Assembly: GCA_022749755.1 (NCBI GenBank)
Contig: CM040442.1
Coordinates: forward strand, 3,064,663 to 3,128,662
DNA from: Azadirachta indica
Lineage: Eukaryota > Streptophyta > Magnoliopsida > Sapindales > Meliaceae
Reading direction: 5' to 3'
Length of the DNA stretch: 64,000 bases
The notes beneath the pieces were generated by a model. It was given only the letters and a program-made list of their open reading frames with translations, had not been told where the DNA came from and searched no databases. The position numbers and the translations under genes were made by a program. Positions 47,601 to 59,635 of this stretch are shown here, in pieces. Position 1 is the stretch's first letter. Each line of letters starts with the position of its first letter.

Positions 47601-48749
47601 ATCCCGAAACCAAAGCTTTAACAACCCAACAAATACATTAATCCATTCACACCGTAATTAATTATATATTAATTTGTTCCATTTTCTAGTAAACTCCACT
47701 AAGATAAATATAATTATTTTTATTTACATTTCATGAATCATATGACTTCAAATTAGAGGCAGAGCATAGACTTCACTCATAGCCAATACCCATTGAGCCA
47801 CCGGCTGCATTGACTCAAGTCAATTCAAATTAATAATTTATTAACTCTGGTTTCCCACATACAATTTTCCAAGGAAAGTGAAAGGGGATTTAATAGAGTG
47901 AGTCAATTGTCTTTTTTCAAGTCATCTCCATCCCACTTACCAAGAAAATGCATTCAATATTACCCCTCCACTCTACATGAAATTTCAGAGGGAGAAAATA
48001 ACCTACCCCAGCTTGTCTACCACGAATGTCTCAGGAAACTAAGCATGCAACTTCTGTTCCAGAGACTATGTAGAAATCAGATACATAAAAAGGAAAATCA
48101 TATATAGATTTGACCAACTTAAGTGAGACTGAGACATGTTATCCATGTTAATTTCTCAATAATTTTTCCGACAATTTCGACAAATTCACTAGCAAACATT
48201 TCATGTTCTTGATCTAAAACTTGAGGAGTCCATACAGCAGTATTTAAAAAAATTTTAATACTCTACCTCACCGTAAGACTAAATTCATCTATCATGTTTA
48301 TTCGCATGCATGGATCCAAATATATATCAAATATAAATAGTACTCCATTTTATGTTGTGTGAAACCAATTAAGACTATAAAATTGAAAGTTATCATACTT
48401 TTAATCAATCAATAAAAATGAAAGTATTAAAATGATTCAAACAGAAACCTGTAACATCAAATTTTTAGTCAAATGCTGATTAATTTAACAACTTGCATAG
48501 ATGGGTGGAGCAAATAGCAAATGCTTTGTTTCTACAATTCATTTTCTAGGAAGTTTTCAAGAAATTCCACTCCCACTGAAATTCTGGTACTAGCTTTTTA
48601 CAAGAAACCTACTTCAATAATTCATGCATTAAAAAACGACGCTCACTTCATATCATCTACCAAACAAAGCATGAATAACGCCAATTATGGCAACAAAAAA
48701 AAAAAAATCATAACCCATAAAGACTTCTTCTTTGGTCATTCTCCACGCC
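44674..48749. other. AT-rich intergenic with Mutator-like terminal units
   Basis: Starts with the LOX 3' UTR (to about 44.9 kb). A cluster of related inverted and direct terminal units lies at 46.32-47.53 kb. The final 1 kb is the P450 upstream region. No gene was found; short ORFs at 44983, 45971, 47898 and 48521 have no family similarity. Confidence 0.55.
46320..47527. mobile_element. Cluster of Mutator-like (MULE) terminal units, including a fold-back element
   Basis: A degenerate unit of about 120-170 bp (features: TTACTTAATT, ATATCTCATTGTGATATAATAA, GACAAATAT(T/C)TCAATAA, and in two copies TTTAACGGTAA(A/G)) occurs in direct orientation at about 46.32, 46.49 and 47.19 kb and inverted at 47.41-47.53 kb. 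The first two copies are 174 bases apart measured on TTTAACGGTAA (46448 and 46622). The last two form a fold-back element, 47191-47527, with about 120-bp imperfect arms and outer ends near GAGATAATT / AATTATCCC. No transposase ORF remains. Long inverted ends of this kind are typical of plant MULEs. Confidence 0.5.
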
Positions 48750-48757
48750 ACTATAAG
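48750..48757 (+). promoter_or_regulatory. TATA-like box of the P450 gene
   Basis: ACTATAAGTAC lies about 75 bases before the ATG at 48828. The intervening leader is short and rich in A and C (AACACAACACACTAGC). Confidence 0.5.
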
Positions 48758-48827
48758 TACCCTCGAAATGCTTACAACTTCCACACCAACAATTAACACA
48801 ACACACTAGCAAAATTATACAACATCA

Positions 48828-51406
48828 ATGGAGCTCATCCAATCTTCCTGGCTACCATACTTGGCAGCATGGATTGCAACTCTAGCTCTCCTCCTCCTCT
48901 CCCTTCGTCTTCGGCGCCGGAAACTCAACTTGCCGCCGGGCCCAAAACCATGGCCGATCATCGGAAACCTCAACCTCATCGGCTCGCTTCCCCACCAGTC
49001 CATCCATGCTCTATCACAAAAATATGGGCCCATTATGCACCTCAAATTCGGGTCTTTTCCGGTTGTCGTCGGCTCTTCCGCGGAAATGGCTAAAGCCTTT
49101 TTGAAAACCAACGATGTTGTCTTTGCATCCCGGCCCAAAACAGCCGCAGGCAAGTACACAACTTACAATTATTCAGATATTACTTGGTCTCCTTATGGCC
49201 CTTACTGGCGTCAGGCACGTAAAATGTGTTTAATGGAACTGTTTAGTGCTAAACGCCTGGAATCGTTCGAGTATATAAGAGTAGAAGAAATGAAATTGCT
49301 TCTGAAATACTTGTATGAATCATCAGGCGAGCCCATTTTGTTGAAGAGTCATCTGTCGGATTTGAGTTTAAATGTCATCAGTCGGATGGTTTTGGGGAAG
49401 AAATACACAGACAAGCATGAGAACGAGGTTGTGACGCCTGAGGAATTCAAGGAAATGCTCGATGAGTTGTTCTTGCTCAACGGGGTTTTGGATATCGGGG
49501 ATTCGATTCCCTGGTTGGGGTTTTTGGATCTGCAGGGATATGTAAAGAGAATGAAGGTTTTGGCCAAGAAATTTGACAGGTTTTTGGAGCATGTTTTGGA
49601 TGAACACAACGCTAGAAGAAAAGGGGTCGAAAATTATGTTGCTAAAGATATGGTGGACGTACTTTTGCAGCTTGCTGATGATCCCACTCTTGAAATTAAG
49701 CTTGAAAGACATGGAGTCAAAGCTTTTAGTCAGGTGGTTTTCAACTCTTTCCTTTTCATTTCTTCGCATTTCCATAGCAAAAACTTTTGTCTACCTGTGC
49801 ATAGGCATGTAGCTAGGTTTTGTTCGGTATAGATTACTGTACTACAACTGTTATTAAATAAAATACTCCAACTACGTATAAAACTGAAAAAGCCTGGTGT
49901 TATATTTTAAGGGAAGTCTCAAACTAAGTCTCAGATGAGTCGTTAGAATCCTGCCAAAGGCTATAGGAATCTAAGGACAGATGTTTCAGATAATTAAAGG
50001 GCTGCCTGGTCTGGTGATAGAGAAATCAATGCTTTTTCGTAAGAATCAATCTTTTCATTCAGCTGCCCTATTCAAACACGAACTGGAACTCTTGGCCTAA
50101 GTGTTGGTATGGCAACCCACTGCCGCAGGTTTACTGTCTCACATCAGCACCCATACTTCAGTCTCTTTACAACTATTCACTACATAGTTAAAAAGGGCAC
50201 CCAAGCATCGGTTTTAAGAAAATTTTGGCTCCAGCGACAAAGCCATTACCAAAAAAGATTATAATTTTAGGTACAAGCTAGAGTGTTCCCATTTAAAAGA
50301 AAAAGAAAAGTCAATTTTTTTATATTAAAAATTTAAGACGATTATGTTATACTGCATACGGATGTACCATACCTTCAATTTCTCAACTTTTTCCTTGTAT
50401 TTATGAACCTTTGATTACTTTAAAATTCGTATATAGTGTTTGTTTAGTAATGCCGTGGTCCATACACAAATTATAGACCACCATATATATAATAAATTAA
50501 AAAAAAGAAATAATTGTCGCTGTGACTATGCAGAAACGACAAAACGTATGTCTTTCCATTATATAGACGTTGGCTGGTCGACGGGCTCCATGCCCATATG
50601 CATCTATAGATTAACGTAACATCCTTGCATGTGGGACCATGATTAACCAGTTTCATTAATTCATTAGCCAACTTTTTTGAACTATTAATTTGGGATAGTG
50701 TAAGATCATCATAAAAGAAATTAATAAAATTAATCAGCAGTACTAAAATAGATTTAATATTGTAAAATATGCACAGGACCTAATAGCTGGTGGAACCGAG
50801 AGCTCAGCAGTGACGGTAGAATGGGCAATTTCCGAGCTCTTAAAAAGACCCGAAATCTTCGAGAAGGCAACAGAAGAATTAGACAGAGTGATCGGAAGAG
50901 AAAGATGGGTACAAGAGAAAGACATTGTTAATCTCCCCTTCATCGACGCCATTGCAAAGGAAACAATGCGTCTGCATCCTGTAGCTCCAATGCTGGTGCC
51001 AAGAATGTCACGAGAGGACTGCAAAATTGCTGGCTACGACATTGTTAAGGGGAGTCGAATCCTGGTAAACGTGTGGACAATAGGAAGAGATCCTGAGCTG
51101 TGGGAAAATCCTCATGAATTTTGTCCTGAGAGATTTCTCGGAAAACCTATTGATGTTAAGGGGCATGATTTTGAGTTGCTGCCATTTGGGTCAGGGAGGA
51201 GAATGTGTCCCGGGTACAGTTTAGGTTTGAAGGTGATCCAGGCGAGCTTGGCAAATCTTTTGCACGGGTTTTCATGGAAATTGCCTGGAAATATGAGCAA
51301 AGAAGAGCTGAATATGGAGGAAATTTTTGGGCTTTCTACTCCGAAAAAATTCCCACTTGAAGCTGTGGTTCAGCCTAGGCTTCCACCACATCTTTACAAT
51401 CTGTGA
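48828..51406 (+). CDS. Cytochrome P450, CYP71 clan, CYP92-like
   Basis: Two exons, 48828-49733 and 50777-51406, join at a phase-0 intron (the conserved CYP71-clan position) to 511 residues. An N-terminal membrane anchor (about 1-28) is followed by RRRKLNLPPGPKPWPIIGN. Motifs: I-helix oxygen site AGGTES (306-311), K-helix ExxR at Glu364-Arg367 (KETMRLHP), PERF (419-422), and heme loop PFGSGRRMCPG with Cys446. It is an ER-anchored monooxygenase using NADPH-P450 reductase. The sequence style (LPHQSIHALSQKYGPIMHLKFGS, TYNYSDITWSPYGPYWRQARK) resembles CYP92A proteins, often labelled flavonoid 3'-hydroxylase-like or TMTT-synthase-like. Substrate cannot be inferred. The gene appears functional. Confidence 0.93.
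49734..50776 (+). other. P450 intron (1,043 bp)
   Basis: Donor CAG/GTGGTT, acceptor ATGCACAG. The middle (about 49.95-50.22 kb) is GC-richer than the rest. Read on the minus strand it contains a GTTCCAGTTCGTGTTTGAATAGG block that resembles a SINE B box, so a retroposon insertion is possible. No exon is seen inside. Confidence 0.5.
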
Positions 51407-52078
51407 CCGTGATTAATTAATCATGGTGGTTTTATATATAATAATTAACAATTACCTTGCTTTTTAGTGTAACGTTTTGAATAAGTGCTTTCTCGATGTT
51501 AAAGTGCTTTTATGTGAGATTTGCTTGTACTTTGGTTATGAATGAGTTTGAACTTGCAATGAGAGTAATCCCTAGACAGTTATTATGCAGTTCTTCTTTT
51601 GGGGTTTGGGATTTGGTTTTTCTCTTCAGTTCCAACTGGCAACTTAATTATTAAAATAATATATATATATACTTAATTTGAATATTTGATAACCGATATT
51701 GTTAATATATATAATATTTTATATTATAATAAAATAATATTGTATCGTACTAAAAGGATGTCATAAGTTTAAAAATAATATCTTTATCGATATAATAATA
51801 TTTCAAACTAACATGAAGCACTGAATTATTAATCACTTGTCATCGTGTAATTACTCGATGATTATGGAATGAGCAGTCTAATTAACCCAAGTTTGAAAGA
51901 AAGTTTTTCAGAGAACTAGGGCCTCAGAGTATTGGGCTCCAAATATCACATAACCCAACATACGGCATCATATGAAGTGAAGCGGCACGTCATCTTTCAT
52001 GGACATCCACTTCACCAAATCCTCCCTCTTCATCATAACCAACAGACTGAAAACGAAAACTTTACAATCAAAACGACA
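51407..52078. other. P450 3' UTR and MORF promoter
   Basis: The first 200 bases or so are 3' UTR. An AT-rich stretch with TATATATATA lies near 51.66 kb, and the MORF leader follows from about 51.9 kb. No gene is seen. Confidence 0.5.
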
Positions 52079-54025
52079 ATGCTACGAAACATCATAAGCA
52101 ACCCGTTCAATGTGACGGCGGCGCTTAGCCGCCGTCGCTTTCTGTCACCGTCTTCTCCGTCCAGTTTCTTCTGTTCCGACTCGCCGGTAACTCGCTTGAC
52201 TCGGTTACCGAGTTTGCTCGACGGGTGTGACTATCAGCACTGGCTCGTGGTTATGGAAGCTCCGAAGGGATACCCACTTCGAGATGAGATCGTTAATGGA
52301 TATGTTAAAACCCTAGCCTTGGCCATGGGCAGGTAAAAATCTCAGCTTTTTGAAAAACCAGATAAGATGAACATGAAGATGAAAAAATAGAGCAGTGCTT
52401 GACTAATTCGAGAGTTCTCGACTCAGAGTCAATGGCTTTGTTGTATCCTGTGTCTGATTTATTTGATTGGAGCTTTTTCAATGTGGTATATGCAGTGAAG
52501 AGGAAGCAAAGAAATCAATATATTCAGTTTCAACTAAATACTACTATGCATTCGGTTGCAAAGTTGAAGAAGACTCGGCTTATAAGATTAGATGTAATTT
52601 ATTTTTTTTCCCTATTTGATTGTTTCTTTCCTCCTTAAACATTTTCTTTTTGTTGCCTATATTTCGGAGATTGATAACGTTGCTAATGCTTGCAGCTTTA
52701 CCAAATGTGAAATGGGTTCTACCAGATTCTTATTTGTGTCATGGTGAAAGTGGCTACGGAGGTATTATTGCCTGCTTTACTGCCATTTTTCATTACTGAC
52801 ATCATTTGTGATGTATGATTTTGAGTTGTAAATTTCGCATCCTGCTGATGGCTGATGCATGAATTGGTGCATTGCATTATATTTCATTTGTTGCAATGGT
52901 GATGGTAACTTATGGGATGAAAATTGGAAGCCATAGGAGAGGATAAAATTGAATTATCTTTATGCCACAGTAATGGTATTAGGATGTCATCTCCTTGCTT
53001 GGTGTTGTTGGTCTGTTGGTTTAGGATGATTCCTGCCAAAACAAAAACTGTCCATTCCAATAATTATAAAAATGAAATATTGCAGGATTTATTGAAATCA
53101 ACATGTGATTTGGGAAAGATAATGCGGAAAAGTAATGAAATAGACTTGTGCAGAAGGAGGTGGAAAATGAATATTTTTTTAGTCGTAGGAAACAAAAGTT
53201 GGAGCAGGTAATGGTGTTTCGGTTGATTTAGCATGCTAGAAGGAAGAGGCATTATATGTTTTCACTCTTTTTCTCCTCTTGAAAAGGCAGAGTAGTTATA
53301 GGTATGAAAAGAATAAGTACGAGTATGATCTTATGAAGGAGATGGGTCAGTTTTCATTCATGAGGGTTGCGATCTCATTTGTATATCTCATTTGTATTTC
53401 TCATTACTCTGTTATCAGGAGAAACCTGGGGGAGAGTGTCTGCTTTTCCTCTCCATTTGTTCAATATGAAGGCTCCGGCACTTGGAAAAAAGAAAAAAAG
53501 AGTGCTCTGTCATTCAATAATTTAACTCTATTCTTTTAGCGGTTCTAAACATACTTACCAATATAGTGAATATGTTTCTATGCACAGAAAAGTAGAAAAA
53601 AATTTGTCTTTTGATGTACAGAGTTTTGTTTACTTGAATATCCATGATGATGGTTCTCTTATTTCCTACTGTGGTGATTTGCCAGGGGATAGTAATTTTT
53701 GTTTGCACTTTGCATATATGATGCAATAAGATCCTTGTTTCTTTTGATGTAAATATTGGAAGGAAAGCTGCAAATCCAGCTTAGATATCAATTCAACATA
53801 ATGCATCACATTGTATGGGTTTATTTCAAATGAAGTTGCCTATTTCTTGTTCATGACTTGATTTTAAATCTTCTTGTATTTATCATAGGAGAGCCATTTG
53901 TCAACGGGGAGGTTGTTCCATATTATGATAAGTATCATACAGACTGGATCTGTGACCAATATGGTGATAAATGCAAGAGGTTTCCCTGCTCAAAGAAAGC
54001 CAGGAGAAAACGGAAGAAAAATTAA
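52079..54025 (+). CDS. Multiple organellar RNA-editing factor (MORF/RIP, DAG-like)
   Basis: Four exons, 52079-52332, 52496-52593, 52696-52761 and 53889-54025, join to 184 residues. The N-terminus (about 1-45; Arg- and Ser-rich, few acids, RRRFLSPSSPSSFF) looks like a mitochondrial or dual targeting peptide. The MORF box follows: LLDGCDYQHWLVVMEAPKGYP, EIVNGYVKTLALAMG, EEEAKKSIYSVSTKYYYAFGC, LPNVKWVLPDSYL and GGEPFVNGEVVPYYDKYH. The tail is very basic (KKARRKRKKN) rather than the Gly-rich tail of MORF8 or the long tail of MORF1. MORF proteins bind PPR editing factors and are needed for C-to-U editing in plastids and mitochondria. The box is closest in feel to MORF1 by eye. The upstream frame is open to a TTG at 51932; the ATG at 52079 gives the targeting peptide. 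Confidence 0.9.
52762..53888 (+). other. MORF intron 3 (1,127 bp)
   Basis: Donor GGAG/GTATTA, acceptor TTATCATAG. The ORFs inside (for example 52924-53211) have no family match and no splice signals in frame with the neighbours. Nothing else is seen. Confidence 0.6.
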
Positions 54026-56599
54026 AATCTAGCCCATGGCTTGCTGCCGAGTTTCAGCTTTTCCATCCATGATCAGACTCTGAAGTTTGCCACTTTTCAA
54101 CAATCTGGATGTGCAGGAGCAACGATATCCAATCCAAATCTTGATGAATTCTTGACCTTCTTACTTAACCCCATGTAAAAAACATTGTTAATTACCACCA
54201 TGAATGTTTTAAAGTGATTTTTTGGAGCTTAAACATTTGTCTATGCTGGATTCTCTCTCTTCTCCGGAAAATTAGTAGATACGCTAAAATAGTGAGTCCA
54301 GTAGTTATTGCAGCATCTGTAGTACATTTCTCAACTTGTTGAATATGTCATGCTGCTTGCAGCGGAAATCATTCCATACTGACATCATCTATATCTTCCC
54401 TTATTTCATTGCCGCCATCAGTTTTGGCAAGTGGGGTTAAGACTTTTAATCTTGATCATTTTGACATTAAATTGCTGAGACAAGTGCAGAAAATCTGAGG
54501 CCAAATCTTTCAAACCAATGAACTAAAGAAGAAAAATTTTCCCTGATAAGACTGGCGCAACTTTCCCAAATAAATTATATGTATTAGCCCCCAAGTTGCA
54601 GGTTTAACCTGAATTATTATCTAGCTTTTAACGCCTAACAAACATTTGTTCAAACAACAATGGATTGGTTTAGGAAATATATTGACTTTTCAGAGCATCC
54701 TCTTTCGCAAAAAGTAGATATTTGTTGCATTACGTTGTTAATATATACAATAATTTAATGGGGTTTTGTAAACTATATGTTTTATTTTAGAAATTCTTAA
54801 GCAAATTGATAGTTATATTAATAATATAACCTTTTCATTAGTCAAGAAAAATTTTCTTATTGATCATTAATGAAAGAATATGCGTTTTTGATAAGTTTTA
54901 GAACAAATAAAAATTGTAAACATCAAACGCAAGTCACAGTTTGGGTGGAAAGAGCCTTTACCATCTAATTAGAGAGTAAGTATTCAAATCTCACAATATG
55001 TGGGTATAATTTCTTCTCTCATTTTAAGTGTAAAAATTGAAGAAAAGAAAAATTTTTACTAAATGGCTCAAAAAAAATATAACAGAACCACAACAGTCTC
55101 AAACTAAGCATTAATCAACTAATTAATCTACCAATATAACACGTGGTTGCACTTAGTCCTTGGATAATATATGTTTGTGCTTGCGGAATCAAACTTCTTC
55201 TGTGGATTTACTTTGTTATTAAAAGTTAACAATGACTCAGGTTTTTGGGTCTACCAAATAGACCTGCTGACTTCAAATGGGAAAAGTTATTGGGTTCAAG
55301 AATGGAGAAAATAAAAACAATGAAGAGTAGTTCATGTATTCGGCTGAGGTTTTGGATTATGGGTTGGTGAAGGAATGAAAAAAATGTAGAAAGTCTTGCC
55401 TGTAAAAGTATACATTCTACTTCCTTGTATAGAATTTGTTGCGCAGTTTTTTTTGAATCTGTATAGAAGACCTTATAAAAATGAAGTCTTATATCTTTTT
55501 TAGTTGTCGGATCAAACTTTGAATGGGCCACAAGAGTTTACCTGATCATAGAATATTGACTCTTGAAATGAAGAAATTAAACAAATGGAAACTTGGAATA
55601 AGAAGAATAAGAGATGAAAGTATGAAACTAATATATCTTCTTGACATATATTTTCCAGAATGTTTAGGTACATTTGCACTATCCAAAATAGTCCAACAAG
55701 ATTGGTTGCCATTTCTGATCATTTGCCAAACGTTCCTTAAATGAAATTTCAGGATGATGTATAACTAGTTGGAATTAACTAGCTTTGTCCTTTTCAATAT
55801 TAATAGATATGGGTAGAACTCAATAGGATAAAGGTGTCCAATGGATATATAAGAGAAATAACAGCTCAGTGCGATGATGACATGAGATGGCTAACACCCT
55901 CCCTCACACGAAGGGTGGATCAGATGCATGAGAGGGGAGATAACAACCCAATACGATGACGATGTCGGATTGTTAACACCCTCCCTCACGCAAAGTGTAG
56001 ATCAGATATATGAGAGGGTAAAGGAGGAGATACATGAAAAGAGAGATAACAGTCCAGTGCAATGACGATATGAGACGATTAATAATTAACAACAATTACT
56101 ACAAGTTATACAAGTCGACCTAAAATTTTTTCATATATTAGATTTTGCCTACGTAAACACAGATTGAAATGGGTCATTGATTATTGACAAAAATTAAACA
56201 TAACAAATAATTAAATAAATAATTAGTCTCAAAGCTAACAAATGAGTTTAGATTAGAAAAGAATTTTGTTTGTATAAGAAGCATAGGAAAAATAAGTACA
56301 GCTTAAAACATTTTAGTTGAGTATTAGAAAATTGAAGACAAATGGTAAGATAATTATTACTACAAATGAATAATTGCATCAATTGATTTTCTAGAATTAA
56401 AGTCCAAAATTGAGGCTAATGAAACCATTTTAATAGCCAAAACTATAGAAAAACTGATAGAATTATAGTCACAAATTAAAATGAAACCTGAAAATGAGGA
56501 AAAAAAAAAAGAAAAAGAAAAATAAAAATAAAAAACTTATGTATTCTGTATTTGGAAATGCTAATTAAGCTATGCTATGCCCTTTTGTCCCATTGACTC
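54026..56599. other. Intergenic MORF / RLCK (convergent)
   Basis: Holds the 3' UTRs of both genes. A possible SINE-like piece lies at about 54.95-55.02 kb (AGAGAGTAAGTATTCAAATCTCAC). A three-copy imperfect tandem repeat is at 55.85-56.09 kb. The remainder is AT-rich. No gene was found; ORFs at 55226-55744 on both strands overlap and show no similarity. Confidence 0.5.
55852..56085. repeat. Imperfect tandem repeat, three copies (about 84 and 105 bp)
   Basis: AGAGAAATAACAGCTCAGTGC, GGAGATAACAACCCAATACG and AGAGATAACAGTCCAGTGC start the copies at about 55852, 55936 and 56042. The first two copies contain AACACCCTCCCTCAC and GATCAGAT(G/A)(C/T)ATGAGAGGG. The content is more GC-rich than the flanks and probably derives from a transposon. 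Confidence 0.7.
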
Positions 56600-58368
56600 T
56601 TAGGACCTGGGAGAGTACAAACTTGTTCCAAGAGCCTTATACAAATCAGTATCAGAATATACAGCTCTAGACCTGAAAACCCTAATCCGACGTCGCTGTC
56701 GCCGGCCTTTTCTTTGCCGGCGTCTTCCCTTTTCTTCCTTCTCTTCCCCTTTATTTCCCCTATTTTTCTCATTATCATGACTTTCTAATATTCTATTCTT
56801 TTCCCCACAAACTCTTTTGACACCATCATTTCCAACAGTGTAGACAAATGGTCCCATTGGAATATCATTCAATTCCAGGAGCGGTTCCAGGGTCTTGACC
56901 ACTGAGCTCATTGTGGGTCGACACTTTGAGTTATGGCTCAGGCATTGGTGAGCCAGTGCAGCCAACTTCCTGGCTCCTTCCGTGGAGTGCTGTCCTTCAA
57001 GTCTTGAGTCTATTATTTGGTCCAGCTTATTGAAATCTCTCAGCATTGGCCTTGCCCATTCCACCAAATCCTGCTCTCTTTTGGTACGATTTTTGTCCAC
57101 TGATCTCCTTCCTGTTAGCAGCTCTAATAACACTACTCCAAAACTATACACATCGCACATCGTTGTCAAATGACCTGTGCGCATGCAATAACAATTGCTC
57201 AGTTTCATTCATTCAGGCCCAGAAAAACTTTTTAAAAGATTTGTCGACATATAAAAGTCTTTCTTATTGCGTGTCTTACCAGTGTTGATGTATTCAGGAG
57301 CTGCGTAACCTTCTGTGCCCATAACACAAGTTGTGATGTGAGAATCATCTCCTTGTGGACCATCTGTCGCTAATCCGAAGTCTGAGAGTTTAGCATTGTA
57401 ATCCTGAAAGAGAACCCAAAAGTTAGCTTAACTAATTATCATAGAATTTAATCTCTTGAAAACTTTTTTAAAAGAAAAAACTAGCTGAATTACCGAGTCT
57501 AATAAAATGTTTGAAGCTTTGAAATCCCTGTAAATGACTGGTTTTTCTTCTTCATGAAGGAAAGCAAGACATCGTGCAGCTCCTATGGCAATTTTTATTC
57601 TTGTCAACCAAGGTAATATTGAAGTATAATCTGCATTATTATTAAAAAAAACATAAATAACATTAATTAATAATAACCCGAAAAAGGAAAAGGTAGCTTT
57701 AATTATTGAGAGAAAAGCTGTATATACTTTTAAAAAGTTGATTATCCAAGTTGCCTAATGCCAAGTATTCATAAACCAGAAGCCTGTGTTCATCTTCATA
57801 GCAGTATCCAATCAAATTCACCAGATGAGGATGCTTCAATTGTCCAAGAAAAATCACTTCAGCCTGGAAAATAAAAAAAAATAAAAAAAAACTTGCATCA
57901 TTTTTCATCATCTTCATGAATATAAAATTTCAAAAAGAAAAAGAACAAATAAGTTTATAAATCAATTACCAGCCATTCGCGGTGGCCTTGAGAGCCATTT
58001 AAGTCCAAGACTTTAACAGCAACAGGTTGAGATTTCAGGCCAGGCCTGAGATTTTCCTGAATGAAACCTTTATAAACTTTTCCAAACCCACCTTCTCCAA
58101 CAACATCACTCCTGGAAAAATTGTGTGTGATCACTTGCAGCTCCTTGAGTGTAAAAATATGCAGGTTTAATCCAACGAGAGAGGTTGATAAGTCATGGAG
58201 TGGAATCGGCGAGCCAGGGTTACTTACATCAGAGAGGGCTAATCTCTGCAGAGAATTCTGCTTGGGAACACGAACTTTAGACATTGAAGATGGCTTCAGC
58301 CTATTGTTCTTTGCCTTTACACAGGCAGGAAGAATAATTTTCCAGGTGAAGGCTTTCATCAGAGCCAT
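56600..58368 (-). CDS. Receptor-like cytoplasmic kinase, RLCK-VII (RIPK/PBL-like)
   Basis: Five exons, 57970-58368, 57728-57863, 57494-57630, 57280-57403 and 56600-57174, join to 456 residues with no signal peptide or membrane span. The N-terminal segment ([34 protein letters not shown]) is typical of the RIPK group. The kinase domain is complete: Gly loop GEGGFGKV (91-98), Lys119 (VAVK), RD motif Arg213-Asp214 (YRDFKASN), DFG Asp232 and APE at 259-261. The RLCK-VII block DIPMG follows. The C-terminal 70 residues are highly basic and charged ([15 protein letters not shown]). RLCK-VII kinases relay pattern- and effector-triggered immune or growth signals below receptor kinases at the plasma membrane. 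No N-terminal Gly2 for myristoylation is present (starts MALMK). The activation-loop sequence [10 protein letters not shown] has Cys where Arabidopsis RIPK has Arg. Confidence 0.94.
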
Positions 58369-59596
58369 TTTCCTTTTCCTTTTCCCTTTTGCTTTTATGT
58401 TCCAGGTTTCAATGCTTCAAGCATCATTTGGTTCCAATATATATAGAAGTTTTCTGTCATTTCAGGAACTTGAAAATTTTCTCAAAATTAATGAGAAAAC
58501 AAGGATGTGAACTGCTGTTTTAGAGACTGAAAAATGATAAGTCTATTGGCTTCGATGAATAAACCAACCACCTTCCTTTTTCTTCCTTTTTTTTTTTGGA
58601 GGATAAAACAAGTTGAAAATATGTTAATACAATAATAATTAATGGTGTTTTGTGTGTAATTTTTGTTTAATTTGAGTCATAATTAAGTCTCTATAATTAC
58701 TAGTTCCTGAGAGTAAAAATGAGAATGGCCCCCATCTAAGCAATCAATTGACTTTGAATTATTGCATGGGAAGGGTACTTTTCATACTGTGGATTCCATT
58801 CTATCATATGCTTAAACTTTGTTTTTCTTGGTAATTTCCTTTGAGCCTTTTTTGGCTTTTTGCTTGTAGAATCTTCCTTCACACCTGTTGCCTTTTATCA
58901 GGTTAATCTTTTACAATTAATTAATTTATTAGGTGGGTCATTTTTACATTATTTTGTAATTAATTAATTGAACTATATTTTATAGAATATATAATATTCT
59001 TCTCTTTTTCTTTTTAATTTTTTTGGATACTGCAAATTATAATGATAGATAAAAGGGTTCATTAATTTATATAATTTTTTACAACAATTGTTAATTTTAA
59101 GAAAAGAATTAATTTGTTGGCAATTTTCTTCATAAGATACCATTAAAATTAAGTCATTGACTTAGGTTAATTTTTATTTTTCAATTTCACATATCATAAT
59201 ACAATATTTCAAACTGTAAATTCATGGTAACTTTCATGTGCTGGACTTCTTGGAGATTGCTTGTGACAAGAGATTTAATACTTTAAATAATCATGTTTTT
59301 CACAAAAATGCTATTTGCTTTTTCTTAACTATTAATTTGTTATATTAAATAATATTAATTATCTTTACTTTATATATTTTAATATAATTTTTGGCTCACA
59401 CACGTTCCTAATTTTAAATTGTTTTCACCAACAACCCAAACAACAGTAAAAGACAAAAATTCGATCAACAACTCTTTATATAAAATGTAATATAACAAGT
59501 ACTTTAGTATTGTGGAAATTCATAGTATAATATAATATAATATAATATATTGTAATTAACGTAGTAAACTCGGCAAATAAAATGTCGTATATAATC

Positions 59597-59604
<8 letters not shown>

Positions 59605-59632
<28 letters not shown>
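59605..59632. repeat. (AT)n microsatellite
   Basis: About 14 AT units. Confidence 0.9.

Positions 59633-59635
<3 letters not shown>

Noticed and set aside
48815..49159. 114-codon ORF antisense to the P450
   Set aside because: Antisense shadow of the GC-rich first P450 exon.
52924..53211. 95-codon ORF as an extra MORF exon
   Set aside because: Lies within intron 3; exon 3 and exon 4 already join in phase, and the peptide is unrelated to MORFs.
54950..55015. SINE insertion at 54.95 kb
   Set aside because: Only one B-box-like block is visible; no A box, tail or duplication, so it was not listed as an element.
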